NCBI GenBank assembly: GCA_015057445.1 | Contig: SVEI01000006.1 | Location: 1 to 64,000 of the forward strand | DNA from: Lachnospiraceae bacterium | Lineage (GTDB): Bacteria > Bacillota > Clostridia > Lachnospirales > Lachnospiraceae | Length of the DNA: 64,000 bases | Direction: 5' to 3' | Part shown: positions 26,292 through 35,728 of the stretch, in pieces | How the letters are laid out: every line of letters starts with the position of its first letter | Numbering within the stretch: the first letter of the stretch is position 1 | Notes under the pieces: generated by a model | What the model was told of the DNA's origin: nothing | Database searches by the model: none | What the model saw: the letters and a program-made list of their open reading frames with translations, nothing else | Position numbers and translations under genes: made by a program

Positions 26292-26690
26292 CTAATTAGT
26301 ATCTAGAACGAGCTGAGGACCCTTGGCCTTTGCCATTACTTCCTTCCATACATCTCTCATTCCACGAATTTCCTCAAGAGCCCTCTGTAGAGATTCCATA
26401 TCCTTCTCCATATTAGCTTTAACCAATAAATTGAATATGTAATCGTACATTCTCTTGAAGTCCTCCGCCACTGGATACTTAAAATTAAGTGTAGACATAA
26501 GCTCTACGATAATAGCTCTACATCTCTGAATGTTAATATTAGTGTTCTCATAATCCTTCTTTTCAAGGGCATCCACCGCACGATTTGCAAACTTTACTGC
26601 TCCATCGTAGAGCATAAGTGTAAGCTCTGCTGGTGTTGCTGTTAGCACTTTATTATTACCGTATGCTTTTGTTGCATTATATGCTGCCAT
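26292..26690 (-). CDS. fliS: Flagellar export chaperone FliS
   Basis: A 132-residue helical chaperone that binds the flagellin C-terminus before export. Family marks are the N-terminal AYNATKAYGNNKVLTATPAE, LTLMLYDGAVKFANRAVDAL and CRAIIVELMSTLNFKYPVAE. GGGAGG precedes the ATG. It follows fliD by 33 nt and precedes the FliT-like gene by 19 nt, the standard fliD-fliS-fliT order. Confidence 0.95.
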   Translation of the reverse strand: MAAYNATKAYGNNKVLTATPAELTLMLYDGAVKFANRAVDALEKKDYENTNINIQRCRAIIVELMSTLNFKYPVAEDFKRMYDYIFNLLVKANMEKDMESLQRALEEIRGMRDVWKEVMAKAKGPQLVLDTN

Positions 26691-26723
26691 ATAATGTACC
26701 TCCCAAATCTAGTTTTAAAGGGT

Positions 26724-28691
26724 TTACATGCCACCCATAAGACCTGCTATATATGACTGTTGCTGCTGTAATGCTGCCATAGCAGACTCCATAGCTGCAA
26801 ACTGGTCATAATATTTATCCTCAATCTTCTTAAGCTTCTCTTCCCACTTGTCTACCTCGTCCTCATAGTCCTTCATCTGCTCTTCCATAGTAATATCATC
26901 ATAGAAGGTAAGAGAACGACTTGTACTTGTACGAGCCATAGATTTTCCAAGTGATTCATACAACTGCTCGCCAATTCCATTAGCATCTCCTGTTCCTGCA
27001 AATACCTGCTGGAATATCTCTGGATTAGCCTCAAGAGCGGCCTTAAGCTTGTTTGTCTCTGATGAATATGTAGTATCATCCTCATCACCAAGTATGTGAA
27101 GCTTACCATCTTCTGTGTAATTTCCTGTTACTATACCAAGGGAAGCAAGAGTAAACTGTTGCTTTGATCCATCTGCCATAGTAACCTCAACAGACTTATT
27201 AAGGATATTTCTCATATTAGAAAGAAGCTTATCTATAGTGGAATCTCTTCTAAGAAGACCTTGCTTTGCTTTCTCTTCCCACTTCTCAATCTGAGTCTCT
27301 GAAAGCTGACTTCTCTCTTCGTCTGTAAGTGGCTCATAATCTGTAGTCTTCTCGTCATAAAGCTTATTCATCTCTTCTATAAGCTCATTATACTTATTTA
27401 CAAACTTCTTAATACTGTCATACATCTTGTCTGTATCCTGAGATACACTTATGCTAATTGGCGCATCATCTGTGAATGTTCCTGTTTCTTTGTCGTACTT
27501 TCCAGTAACTGAAGCTGCTGTAATAGTAAGACCATTAATCTCAAATGTGTTACTGTCACCAGTATATTCTACACCGTTATACTCGATAATCGCATCTTGA
27601 GCATCAACCTTCGTTGCTCCACTTCCAAGACCAAGTATCTCAAGAGCTTCATTGTCAGATGATGTAAGCTCAAAATTATTTGCCTCTCCAGACTTAGATG
27701 AATTGATATAGAATCTACCATGATTAGCATCAAAGCTAGCTCCTACACCCATCTTAGAGAGTTCCTCAGTAAAGCTAATGATTGTAGTCTTATCATCTAC
27801 CACAAAATCCTTGCCATTGATACTAAATGTAGTACCCACTTTAATACCTATATCTGCCAATTTTGTTGTCTTTGTAATATCTGAGCCTGTAAACTCCTTC
27901 TTGAAGTTTGCATCTAAAGTGCTTTCTAAGGTAGGATGCTTCTCTGCATTCTTATCTGTCTTAAATCCTAATTCTCCATTCATTCCAAGAGCATCAGCGG
28001 AGATGTTGTAAACATTTCCTTCCATAGCAAAGTCTTCATTTTCCTTGCCTGTAGAGTTTGTAAATGTGATTTTACCATCTACCATGCTAGCCTTAAGTCC
28101 TTTGAAATTGTCATTTGCAGCAAGCTTAGAATTGAGTTCATCAAGATTTTTAATACTATTGGCCTCTGAACCACCTAATGTAAATTCAAGAACCTCTGTG
28201 GTCATCTGACCATCTTCACCCTCAAATGTACTGCTAATAGAAATAGTTTTGCCATCTAAAGCCAAGCTATTGCCATCTGCATCTGTCATATCTGCAAAGT
28301 TAGTAGCTGTTGTTATATCTGAATAGCTAACATAATCCTTATCACTCTTCATACTTGCTCCTGTAAGATATGCAGAAGATGCAAGTTGTTTAACAGATAC
28401 TGTATGCGAACCGCTAGGTGCATTAGCTCCCGCACTTACCTTTACCTTGTTCTCATCTCCTGATGTTGCCTTTTTGGTCTGATATGTTCCAGCACTCTTA
28501 AAGTTAAAGAGTTCGCCTTTATAGAAATTATATATTTTAGTGTTAAGATCCTGCCATGCTTCCTGCTTCCATTCAAGCTTCTGTTGCTCAGCTTTCACTT
28601 TATCAACCTTAGTAGAGCTGGCTGCAACTAACTCCTTAACCATGCCCTCTGTATCCATACCGGAAATAAGACCTGTCATTCTGATTGCCAT
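26724..28691 (-). CDS. fliD: Flagellar filament cap protein FliD
   Basis: A 655-residue hook-associated protein 2, somewhat longer than average. The start MAIRMTGLISGMDTEGMVKE and the C-terminal coiled coil (DEVDKWEEKLKKIEDKYYDQ, then FAAMESAMAALQQQQSYIAG) are diagnostic. The central region (about 120-420) is the variable surface-exposed part, acidic and rich in Asn, Thr and Ser. It caps the growing filament and folds flagellin subunits. GGGAGAGA precedes the ATG. It lies between flaG and fliS. Confidence 0.96.
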   Translation of the reverse strand: MAIRMTGLISGMDTEGMVKELVAASSTKVDKVKAEQQKLEWKQEAWQDLNTKIYNFYKGELFNFKSAGTYQTKKATSGDENKVKVSAGANAPSGSHTVSVKQLASSAYLTGASMKSDKDYVSYSDITTATNFADMTDADGNSLALDGKTISISSTFEGEDGQMTTEVLEFTLGGSEANSIKNLDELNSKLAANDNFKGLKASMVDGKITFTNSTGKENEDFAMEGNVYNISADALGMNGELGFKTDKNAEKHPTLESTLDANFKKEFTGSDITKTTKLADIGIKVGTTFSINGKDFVVDDKTTIISFTEELSKMGVGASFDANHGRFYINSSKSGEANNFELTSSDNEALEILGLGSGATKVDAQDAIIEYNGVEYTGDSNTFEINGLTITAASVTGKYDKETGTFTDDAPISISVSQDTDKMYDSIKKFVNKYNELIEEMNKLYDEKTTDYEPLTDEERSQLSETQIEKWEEKAKQGLLRRDSTIDKLLSNMRNILNKSVEVTMADGSKQQFTLASLGIVTGNYTEDGKLHILGDEDDTTYSSETNKLKAALEANPEIFQQVFAGTGDANGIGEQLYESLGKSMARTSTSRSLTFYDDITMEEQMKDYEDEVDKWEEKLKKIEDKYYDQFAAMESAMAALQQQQSYIAGLMGGM

Positions 28692-28707
28692 AGTCTATCT
28701 CTCCCTT

Positions 28708-29148
28708 CTATCTTCTCTCATCTACCATAAGACCTGCAAGTTCCCAAGCCTTTGCTATCATATCAAGAGCCTTCTCTGGTGGTATCTCTCTGATTACCTC
28801 GTCTGTATCCTTATCTCTAACTGTTATAGAGATACGATTAGTCTCTTCATGATACTTAAAGCTACAGCTTGTACGTCTAAGCTGATTATTGATATTGTCA
28901 ACTGCTGACTTAACCTGTTCAGTTGAGACTTCCTTTTCCTTCTGAACTACTCCAGCCTGTTGCTCTTGTTCGCCGTATTGTGACTGTCCACTCTTAGTGT
29001 CTGTCATAACAGGCGCTACTCTTTCAGGTGTAGCTGCAGATACAGGTACAGAACCCATATCGGTCACCTGAATTTCAGGTCTATTTACCTTCTGTGTGCT
29101 TGTGGTGTAGCTCATTGCACTTGCACCACCAATTCTTTCAATTCCCAT
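28708..29148 (-). CDS. flaG: FlaG family flagellar protein
   Basis: About 146 residues. The C-terminal half is the FlaG domain (NNQLRRTSCSFKYHEETNRI, then DKDTDEVIREIPPEKALDMI), while the N-terminal half is a low-complexity Thr/Gln/Val-rich region. FlaG influences filament length and is encoded before fliD in many bacteria, as here. The ATG at 29148 is preferred because GGAGGTG lies upstream at suitable distance; a GTG three codons earlier overlaps that site. Confidence 0.9.
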   Translation of the reverse strand: MGIERIGGASAMSYTTSTQKVNRPEIQVTDMGSVPVSAATPERVAPVMTDTKSGQSQYGEQEQQAGVVQKEKEVSTEQVKSAVDNINNQLRRTSCSFKYHEETNRISITVRDKDTDEVIREIPPEKALDMIAKAWELAGLMVDERR

Positions 29149-29281
29149 AATTTCCACCTCCGTGTGTATTCGTCCCTTTCCTTATATAGGGATATAATAA
29201 AGTTTAAATGTCTCTATAACTAGTATTGTAAACAGCTTTTCTAGACATACGCCCAGCACTAGCCTTTTTCTGCTATCTTTT

Positions 29282-29309
29282 ATATCGTCAAGTTAATATA
29301 TAAATTTTA
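29282..29309 (-). promoter_or_regulatory. Sigma-28-like promoter of the flaG-fliD-fliS operon
   Basis: On the minus strand TAAA (29306-29309), 16 nt and GACGATAT (29282-29289) resemble the SigD consensus with one mismatch in the -10 core. The leader before flaG would be about 125 nt. Confidence 0.5.
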
Positions 29310-29411
29310 TACTTAAATCTAATAAAACTCAACAAATTTACTCATTTTTCTTAATTTATTTCAAATCTATCTGTTTTAACACTTCGTTATTACTACAATA
29401 TACAGCAAAAT

Positions 29412-29624
29412 GGGTTGCGCCAAATTAAGCACTGGCCATATCATCACATATTACTATGAGCCTGTGCCAAGAATTTTTGTTTCCGGCCGCGCCAGGTGTG
29501 AGGTCTTAGCCGGACATCTTAGTCCGGCGGGTGCCTCACCCTAGGCAGGCCGGCTAGTAATCTCTAACCGCACAGGCTCATTCTCGTAACACTAGGAGCC
29601 AGTGCGTACATGGCACAGCCCCTA
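29412..29624 (-). ncRNA. Structured RNA-like element, copy B, with extended outer helices
   Basis: The 124-nt core at 29457-29580 is closed by an 11-bp perfect helix (TGAGCCTGTGC with GCACAGGCTCA) and contains GCCGGCCTGCCTAGGGTG and CGCGGCCGGA, as does copy A at 4529-4652. Its inner helices AGGTGAGG-like/CCTCAC and GCCGGAC/GTCCGGC differ in sequence from copy A but stay paired. Outside the core, GCACTGGC pairs with GCCAGTGC and GGGCTGTGCC with GGCGCAACCC (one mismatch, one wobble), extending the rod to about 213 nt. It begins 21 nt downstream of the csrA stop in the same direction. No T tract follows, so it is not a normal terminator. The family is not recognised. Confidence 0.6.
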
Positions 29625-29645
29625 GCTTTATATTGTAAAGAACTG

Positions 29646-29861
29646 CTAAAACAGCTTCTTAAGGCTCTCTATATCGATAGATGCTGCAGTAGCTCTATTC
29701 TCCTCTTGAATTTGAGCATAAATCTCTTTTCTATACACAGGTACACTCTTAGGAGCGTTAATACCTATCTTAATCTGGTCACCTTTTACTTCTAGGACAG
29801 TAAGTTCAATGTCACTGCCTATCATAATTGACTCTCCCTGTTTTCTTGATAGTGCTAACAT
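29646..29861 (-). CDS. csrA: Carbon storage/translational regulator CsrA
   Basis: A 71-residue RNA-binding dimer. The sequence [20 protein letters not shown] with the conserved N-terminal Leu-Ala-Leu-Ser-Arg-Lys and the [21 protein letters not shown] block containing the RNA-contacting Val-x-Val-x-Arg stretch make the call firm. GGAAGGTGAG precedes the ATG at 29861, one nucleotide after the fliW stop (TAATATG). Its expected target is the flagellin leader, which carries a GGA hexaloop hairpin. Confidence 0.96.
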   Translation of the reverse strand: MLALSRKQGESIMIGSDIELTVLEVKGDQIKIGINAPKSVPVYRKEIYAQIQEENRATAASIDIESLKKLF

Positions 29862-29862
29862 A

Positions 29863-30327
29863 TTACTCACCTTCCTTTTCTTTCATAGCCTGAATAGCCT
29901 GGTAAGCATTAAACTTAACCGGATATTCTGAATTCTCAACTATAACCTGCATAGCCTTTCTCTCTACAGTATTAATAATAAATGGCGCTTTAAGGTTTGC
30001 TGTCATTAGTGTAAGATCCGAAGGTATAGAAAGAGTTACAAATATAAGTAAATCCGCATCAGCAGGGTCTCCAATATTCTTCATAAGTTCATCTTCTATA
30101 GTTGGTGTATATGCATCCATTAAATCAAGTGGATTAATGACAGGAAGTACCATAAGTGGCTCCTCCATAGACTGCAACCAGCTAATCTTAGATCTCTCTT
30201 CTCTCTCTGAATCATAAATAAGAGCAAAATTCTTAAGATTTTCAAATCCAATAATACCATTAGGGAAGTTGATTATCTTTTCGTCCTCAATATCAATAGT
30301 TCCAAAAAATTTAGTCTCTGCTACCAT
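29863..30327 (-). CDS. fliW: Flagellar assembly factor FliW
   Basis: A 154-residue protein that binds CsrA non-competitively and is itself titrated by cytoplasmic flagellin. The signature [20 protein letters not shown], then [20 protein letters not shown] and [20 protein letters not shown] identify it. AAGGAGGGTG precedes the ATG. It is immediately followed by csrA and preceded by flgL, so it is the end of the flgM-flgN-flgK-flgK-flgL-fliW-csrA run. Confidence 0.96.
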   Translation of the reverse strand: MVAETKFFGTIDIEDEKIINFPNGIIGFENLKNFALIYDSEREERSKISWLQSMEEPLMVLPVINPLDLMDAYTPTIEDELMKNIGDPADADLLIFVTLSIPSDLTLMTANLKAPFIINTVERKAMQVIVENSEYPVKFNAYQAIQAMKEKEGE

Positions 30328-30348
30328 GTAAACACCCTCCTTAATATT

Positions 30349-31878
30349 TTATAAGTAATCAAGCAATGTTGTCTGCATTATATTACTTGTTGCCGCAAGG
30401 GCTGACTCATAAACAAGTTCTGCTTCATTGAAATCTATTATAGCAGAGTCTGTTTCTGTATCCTCATTCTTAGACTTAAGCTCTTTAAATGCTGCATACT
30501 GCTCATCAACTCTTGTGCTAATCATCTCCAGCTTTGACATACGGCTTCCTATATCTGACTGCATAGCAGATACAACCGACATATAATTCTGGAAATTTGT
30601 AATATTGTTAGAGAAGGTTTTCTGCATATTTTCCTTCTTAACAGCTATCTCTGTATCCAAATCATTAATCATTCTATTAATCTGTTCTACTGCTGCCTCA
30701 TCTGAATTATACTGAACATCTTCAAGCATCTTCTCCAATCTTACCTTTGCATCTTCCGCCTCAGTCAAATCTGTAAGAGCATAAATAAGATCATTGATAT
30801 CATTGCTCATCTCTTCAGATATAACCTGATTACCCTCAGTATTTACCTGAATACTTTGATTAAAGTTAACCTCGTAATATATAGCCTGACCCTCTTCAGG
30901 TCTGTCATAATCCACTTCCTTAACACTACCATCTGTCTGTACTGTATACTGTGTGCAGTCAAAGTAATGTTCTGGTCTTAAATCTCCTGCCAAAAAGTTT
31001 GTCTTTGCATAAGTCACATCAATAGTCTCTGCGGTTTTAAGTGTATTATAAACATTTTCACCGAATATAATTTCTCCAGTTTCTTCTATAACATGAATAT
31101 CATCTGGTCCCACGTTATAATAATCTGCCACATCGTCTTCAGTCATTACAGTAACTCCAAAACCTGTAAGATCTATATCAGAACCGTCTGCCGCCTTGGC
31201 AGCTAATGTGAGTACATTTTCTCCATCATTATTAGTATCTGTAATATCCTCATATGCCAGATTAAGTCTGTAAACCTGTTCTGGATTTGGCTGCTCGTAA
31301 GTAGCTGTTCCATCAATGTAAGCGTCTACCTGGGTATAATCAACTCCATCAAGGACAACATTCTTGGTATCCATAGCTGTTGGAGAAAAGCTTTGAGTAA
31401 TGTCATATGAATATTTACTTACATCTTCTGTATCGATAAATGTTAAGCTTCTATCAGTCTTATATCCTGAGAAAATATATCTACCTGCATATGTTGCATT
31501 ACCTTCTTCGTAAAGCATCTCCTGAAGCTGCTTTAATGAGTCAATAATAGCATTTCTATCATCAGAGTTAAATGAATCTGTAGAACCCTGTACGCAGTAT
31601 GTTGTAATATCCTCAATTCTCTTAGTTATATTATCAAGAGATGTTGTTGATATATCAAACCATGATGATGCATCCGGAATATTCTTCTCCTTGTACTGCT
31701 GAAGCTGGTTAACAGTTGTTCTAAGCTTCAACGCTCTGATTGCGATAACCGGGTCCTCTGATGCCTGAGATATCTTCTTGCCTGTTGTCATCTGTTGTGT
31801 TGTTTTATTAACTGCAGACATACTCTTTTGCATATTTCTAAGTGAGTTGCCTGTAATCATCTGGTTAGTTATTCTCAT
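30349..31878 (-). CDS. flgL: Flagellar hook-filament junction protein FlgL
   Basis: A 509-residue flagellin-like hook-associated protein 3, longer than the usual about 300 residues because of a 200-residue central insertion rich in Asp, Thr and Asn. Terminal coiled-coil parts are typical: MRITNQMITGNSLRNMQKSM with TTGKKISQASEDPVIAIRAL, and at the end FNEAELVYESALAATSNIMQ then TTLLDYL. GGAGGTAGG precedes the ATG. It lies after the second flgK with a 105-nt spacer that shows no clear gene. Confidence 0.93.
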   Translation of the reverse strand: MRITNQMITGNSLRNMQKSMSAVNKTTQQMTTGKKISQASEDPVIAIRALKLRTTVNQLQQYKEKNIPDASSWFDISTTSLDNITKRIEDITTYCVQGSTDSFNSDDRNAIIDSLKQLQEMLYEEGNATYAGRYIFSGYKTDRSLTFIDTEDVSKYSYDITQSFSPTAMDTKNVVLDGVDYTQVDAYIDGTATYEQPNPEQVYRLNLAYEDITDTNNDGENVLTLAAKAADGSDIDLTGFGVTVMTEDDVADYYNVGPDDIHVIEETGEIIFGENVYNTLKTAETIDVTYAKTNFLAGDLRPEHYFDCTQYTVQTDGSVKEVDYDRPEEGQAIYYEVNFNQSIQVNTEGNQVISEEMSNDINDLIYALTDLTEAEDAKVRLEKMLEDVQYNSDEAAVEQINRMINDLDTEIAVKKENMQKTFSNNITNFQNYMSVVSAMQSDIGSRMSKLEMISTRVDEQYAAFKELKSKNEDTETDSAIIDFNEAELVYESALAATSNIMQTTLLDYL

Positions 31879-31983
31879 ACAACCTACCTCCTGTTTTTAT
31901 GTTTATCCGTCTCACCAGCTTGTAATCAAGTCTCTTTCCCGTTCTGGGTATCAACTAGTTTCAGCCTCCCTTTTGAGTATTCA

Positions 31984-33852
31984 CTATACTCCTGTTTGGT
32001 TAATTAGCTTATCATATACTTCGTTCAGAACAGATATAACCTTAGATGCAAGATTATACAAATTCTGGAACTTTGTTAAATCTGCTGCCTCTTCATTCTC
32101 ATCTACACCAGAAACTGATGTACGCTGACTATCTATGGTGTATCTTATATCGTCCTGATTAGCAGCAAATGTGTTGGTCTTTGAAATATCAACCGCCATA
32201 GTGGTTGTTACCGCCTGCATAAAGTGTGAAACTGTACCCTGAGAAAACATTGTCATATCTGTCATGCCGTAAATAATCTTATCAACTATAGGTCTAGCCT
32301 CCACATCACCCTGTGCAATGTCATCCTCATAAGATACAACCACTTTTGCAGGATCCTTCTTCCATGCTTGATTAAGTTCCCAATTAAGTGCTGTAAGCTT
32401 GTAATATGATGAATCCGTAGACTGGAGAGTACCTGCCCCCTCCATTGTTCCCTTAAGAACATAGTCATCACCATTCGGATCCTCGGCTGTAAACATGTCA
32501 AGTCCTGCATCTCCATTTTCATCTACACCTTCACTGGTGATAGAATTCATATAGTCTGAGAATGTTCTTACCATCTCATTAAATCTAGCCATATAATAAG
32601 GAATACCCTTAACGGAAATATATTCTCCTATCTTAGCTGTGTGATTCTCCATACCATCTGGAAAATCTGCAGTTACCTCAACACCTTTATCATCAAACAT
32701 TGTCATATTATTAAATACGAAGTTGTTGAGATATCCATCCTCATCATAATCTGCAGTCCATCCATCATACATATACTCCTTACCGTTAAGAGTAATTATA
32801 CCCTGTGATGGAACATTTAAATTATATATATGAATGGCTTTTTCTAATTTTATGGTTACACTAGATGGATTCTCTGTAATGGCCTCAATATTTCCTGAGA
32901 AATTCTCTCCATTGTTACCATCTCTTATCTCAAATAATCCCTGAAGCTTTCCTTCTGTGTGAAGAGCGTCAAACTTTTCACCTGCAGTACCATCTGCACA
33001 CTTCCAAAATACGTCTACTAATCCTTCTACATCTGTTTGGTTTACATTCTCGCTTCTTGGAACTACCATAAGCTCATTAAATTCCATCTCGTCAACTAAA
33101 ATGGCGCCATTAATTCTAACTGATAATGCCTCCGCATTGGACGGAACCTGATCATGTCCCACTCCATACATAATAGATTTTTCTATTACTTCAACCTCTG
33201 CATATTCAGAAAGTGTGTCAATACATACACCTCTCTTATCTCTTAAGTCGTTGGCATTACCACCCTTAAGCTCTACATTTATAATCTGCTGTGTAAGCTC
33301 ATATATCTGCTTTGCTAAGGAATTAATTTCACTTACTGCTAACTCTATCTCATCATTAATAGTTTTCTGAGTGTTCTGGAAATTGTTAGCCATCTCGTTC
33401 ATCATATCAGTAAAACCATCTGCTGTAAGTGTATATGAAATTCTAGTAGTATAATCTGATGGGTTGTCTGCCAAATCCTGAAGAGCAGAAGACATCTGTG
33501 ATAACCACTGGGTATATCCCGCCTCTCCTGTCATCTCATTCATATAAGTTTGAAGAGTTGAAAGGTTATCATTCTGAGTGTAATACTTGTTATACTTTGA
33601 GTTAGCTGCCCAATACTTATTGTCGTAGAATTCGTTTCTCAGACGGTCAATGCTATCTCCATTTACACCTGTTCCCATCATTCCGTAGCTCTGGTGAAGT
33701 CTAAGTGGATCAGTTGCTGACACCATAACCTGCTGTCTGGAATAACCTTCTGTATTAGCATTAGAAATATTGTGTGAAGTTGTATTGAGGGCTGACTGGA
33801 AATAATTTAATCCTGAAAGTCCTGTATTAAGTCCTAAAAATGTTGATGGCAT
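31984..33852 (-). CDS. flgK: Flagellar hook-associated protein FlgK, second copy
   Basis: A 622-residue HAP1. The N-terminal block is FLGLNTGLSGLNYFQSALNT with NISNANTEGYSRQQVMVSAT, and the C-terminal helix is NEEAADLTKFQNLYNLASKV. It differs clearly from the adjacent flgK at 33865, so it is an old duplication and not an assembly repeat. Central regions are unrelated in length and composition. AGGAGGTGAGG precedes the ATG 12 nt after the first copy. The two may assemble together or alternate at the junction. Confidence 0.9.
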   Translation of the reverse strand: MPSTFLGLNTGLSGLNYFQSALNTTSHNISNANTEGYSRQQVMVSATDPLRLHQSYGMMGTGVNGDSIDRLRNEFYDNKYWAANSKYNKYYTQNDNLSTLQTYMNEMTGEAGYTQWLSQMSSALQDLADNPSDYTTRISYTLTADGFTDMMNEMANNFQNTQKTINDEIELAVSEINSLAKQIYELTQQIINVELKGGNANDLRDKRGVCIDTLSEYAEVEVIEKSIMYGVGHDQVPSNAEALSVRINGAILVDEMEFNELMVVPRSENVNQTDVEGLVDVFWKCADGTAGEKFDALHTEGKLQGLFEIRDGNNGENFSGNIEAITENPSSVTIKLEKAIHIYNLNVPSQGIITLNGKEYMYDGWTADYDEDGYLNNFVFNNMTMFDDKGVEVTADFPDGMENHTAKIGEYISVKGIPYYMARFNEMVRTFSDYMNSITSEGVDENGDAGLDMFTAEDPNGDDYVLKGTMEGAGTLQSTDSSYYKLTALNWELNQAWKKDPAKVVVSYEDDIAQGDVEARPIVDKIIYGMTDMTMFSQGTVSHFMQAVTTTMAVDISKTNTFAANQDDIRYTIDSQRTSVSGVDENEEAADLTKFQNLYNLASKVISVLNEVYDKLINQTGV

Positions 33853-33864
33853 TTACCTCACCTC

Positions 33865-35685
33865 CTATACTCCAAGCGTTGAAATAAGATGTTCTATCAT
33901 CTCTGCTACTGTGTTTATATATCTTGATGATGCATTATATGCATGCTGGAACTTAATCATATTAGAAAGCTCCTCATCCGACGATACACCAACTACCTGC
34001 TGCCTTAAATTCTCTATATCTGTAACAGATTGTTGCTGAGTCTGGGCCATATTATTGTATGTATAACCTCTATCAGCCAAATCCTCCATCATACCTGCGT
34101 AATAGTCCATATAATTACACTCAACAAGAGAGTTTGGACTAACGGTTGCAAACTTTGTATTCCAAAGCTTTAACATGGCATCTACATTCTCCTGAGCCTC
34201 TTCTCCAGTTACCATAGTAAGTGGTAAAAGCGAAGGGTTCTGAAGCAACTTATCGTTAATTTCTATGTTGCCTCCTGTATAAAGAGAATAGAAATCATCT
34301 TCATTTTCTTCGTTATATACCATGTAAGTCTCTATAGAACCATCAGCTAGCTGAATAGTCTGCTCTGTATATCTAGGAGTGCTCTTCCTTACAAAAAGCT
34401 CTGTTCCCGGATATTCATTGCCAACACCCATTCCCATGCCAGCCTTTTCCTCATCAAGAACTTTAATCGTAGTTCCATCAGCAAGTGTAACCTCTTTGTT
34501 AGGACAAAGAAGATCATTAAATCCTGTAACAATGGCATGTACTAAAACATCAAACTGTGCCATAAGATTAGTAACTGTATATGGTTCTACGTATTTGTTA
34601 AAATAATCCAACTTATCAACATATGTAGTCATATCAGCTTCATACTCTACCATAGCTGCATCGTAATCTGCTGTATTTTGATAATCGTCTGCTACTGGTT
34701 TTTTAGGTTTTGTAGGAACATCAGTATAATTACTAACAAAATATCCTCTCGACATCATAAGACCCTTTAAAGAACCTATATCTGAATTACTCTCTGTTGT
34801 AGGAATCTTATTAATATTAAATAATGCCGTCTCATCATCTTTCCATATTGGCATCATAAAATCTGTTGCATCCTCTGCAAAATCATACTGAGCCAAATAC
34901 TGCTCACTATCACATACCTTTAAAACATCTAGCTCATATGTTTTTCCTCTGGTAACTAAGCATCTTCCTTCTATATAAAGCTCTACTGTACCATCAACAT
35001 TGTTAACTATCTCTGTCTTAACCATTCCACTAAGTTCATCTAACAACAAGTTTCTTGCATCTCTATAATCATTTGCATTCTCAATGCCAGATGCCTCACA
35101 GGCAAGGATTTTATCATTAAGTTCTAATACATCCTTGGCTATATTGTTGATTCTATCAACCTGATTCTTAATCTCAACATTAAGGTTTCTCTGATAGTTA
35201 ATAAAGCTTGTTCTAATATCTTGTACTCTATCTAAAAAGAGCTGTGCTGTAGATATAAATGAGCTTCTTGTAACAATGCTGTTTGATTCCTTTTGAAGCT
35301 CTTGTAAACTAAGCCACAGTTCATTCATTGACGTATTAAAATCCTGACCCTCCAGCTCACCAAAATAGGTTTCTATCTCTGCTGCAGTCTCATATTGTGC
35401 CTTGTAGTAATTCATTCTTCCGCTTTCTGCTCTGTAAGCAATATCAGCAAAATTATCTCTAGCCTGCTTAATCTCTGCAGTTACTACTCCAAGACCTGCC
35501 TTGTTCTCACCAAATACATTGGTAGTTCCGAGGCCTCTATAAGTTCTATCAGTGAGCATAACCTGCTGTCTTGTGAAGCCTGTTGTCTGAGTATTCATTA
35601 AATTGTGTGCTGTCGCATTAAGTGCGTATTGGCTAGTCTGAAGACCAGTAACACCTATGGACAATCTTCCCATGGTTCCGCTCAT
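33865..35685 (-). CDS. flgK: Flagellar hook-associated protein FlgK, first copy
   Basis: A 606-residue HAP1 linking hook to filament. It starts with RLSIGVTGLQTSQYALNATA followed by NLMNTQTTGFTRQQVMLTDR and ends with SDEELSNMIKFQHAYNASSR and a final helix IEHLISTLGV. The insertion around residues 300-330 is rich in Pro and Lys (DVPTKPKKPVADDY). GGAAGGTGAG precedes the ATG. It follows flgN by about 44 nt and is directly followed by a second, divergent flgK. Confidence 0.93.
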   Translation of the reverse strand: MSGTMGRLSIGVTGLQTSQYALNATAHNLMNTQTTGFTRQQVMLTDRTYRGLGTTNVFGENKAGLGVVTAEIKQARDNFADIAYRAESGRMNYYKAQYETAAEIETYFGELEGQDFNTSMNELWLSLQELQKESNSIVTRSSFISTAQLFLDRVQDIRTSFINYQRNLNVEIKNQVDRINNIAKDVLELNDKILACEASGIENANDYRDARNLLLDELSGMVKTEIVNNVDGTVELYIEGRCLVTRGKTYELDVLKVCDSEQYLAQYDFAEDATDFMMPIWKDDETALFNINKIPTTESNSDIGSLKGLMMSRGYFVSNYTDVPTKPKKPVADDYQNTADYDAAMVEYEADMTTYVDKLDYFNKYVEPYTVTNLMAQFDVLVHAIVTGFNDLLCPNKEVTLADGTTIKVLDEEKAGMGMGVGNEYPGTELFVRKSTPRYTEQTIQLADGSIETYMVYNEENEDDFYSLYTGGNIEINDKLLQNPSLLPLTMVTGEEAQENVDAMLKLWNTKFATVSPNSLVECNYMDYYAGMMEDLADRGYTYNNMAQTQQQSVTDIENLRQQVVGVSSDEELSNMIKFQHAYNASSRYINTVAEMIEHLISTLGV

Positions 35686-35728
35686 TTGCTCACCTTCCTA
35701 TATCTAAAGTTAATTCTTAATCATTTGT

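Noticed and set aside
29592-29625. Hairpin CTAGG...CCTAG after csrA as an intrinsic terminator
   Set aside because: No T tract follows, and the same bases pair better as the outer helices of the larger element.
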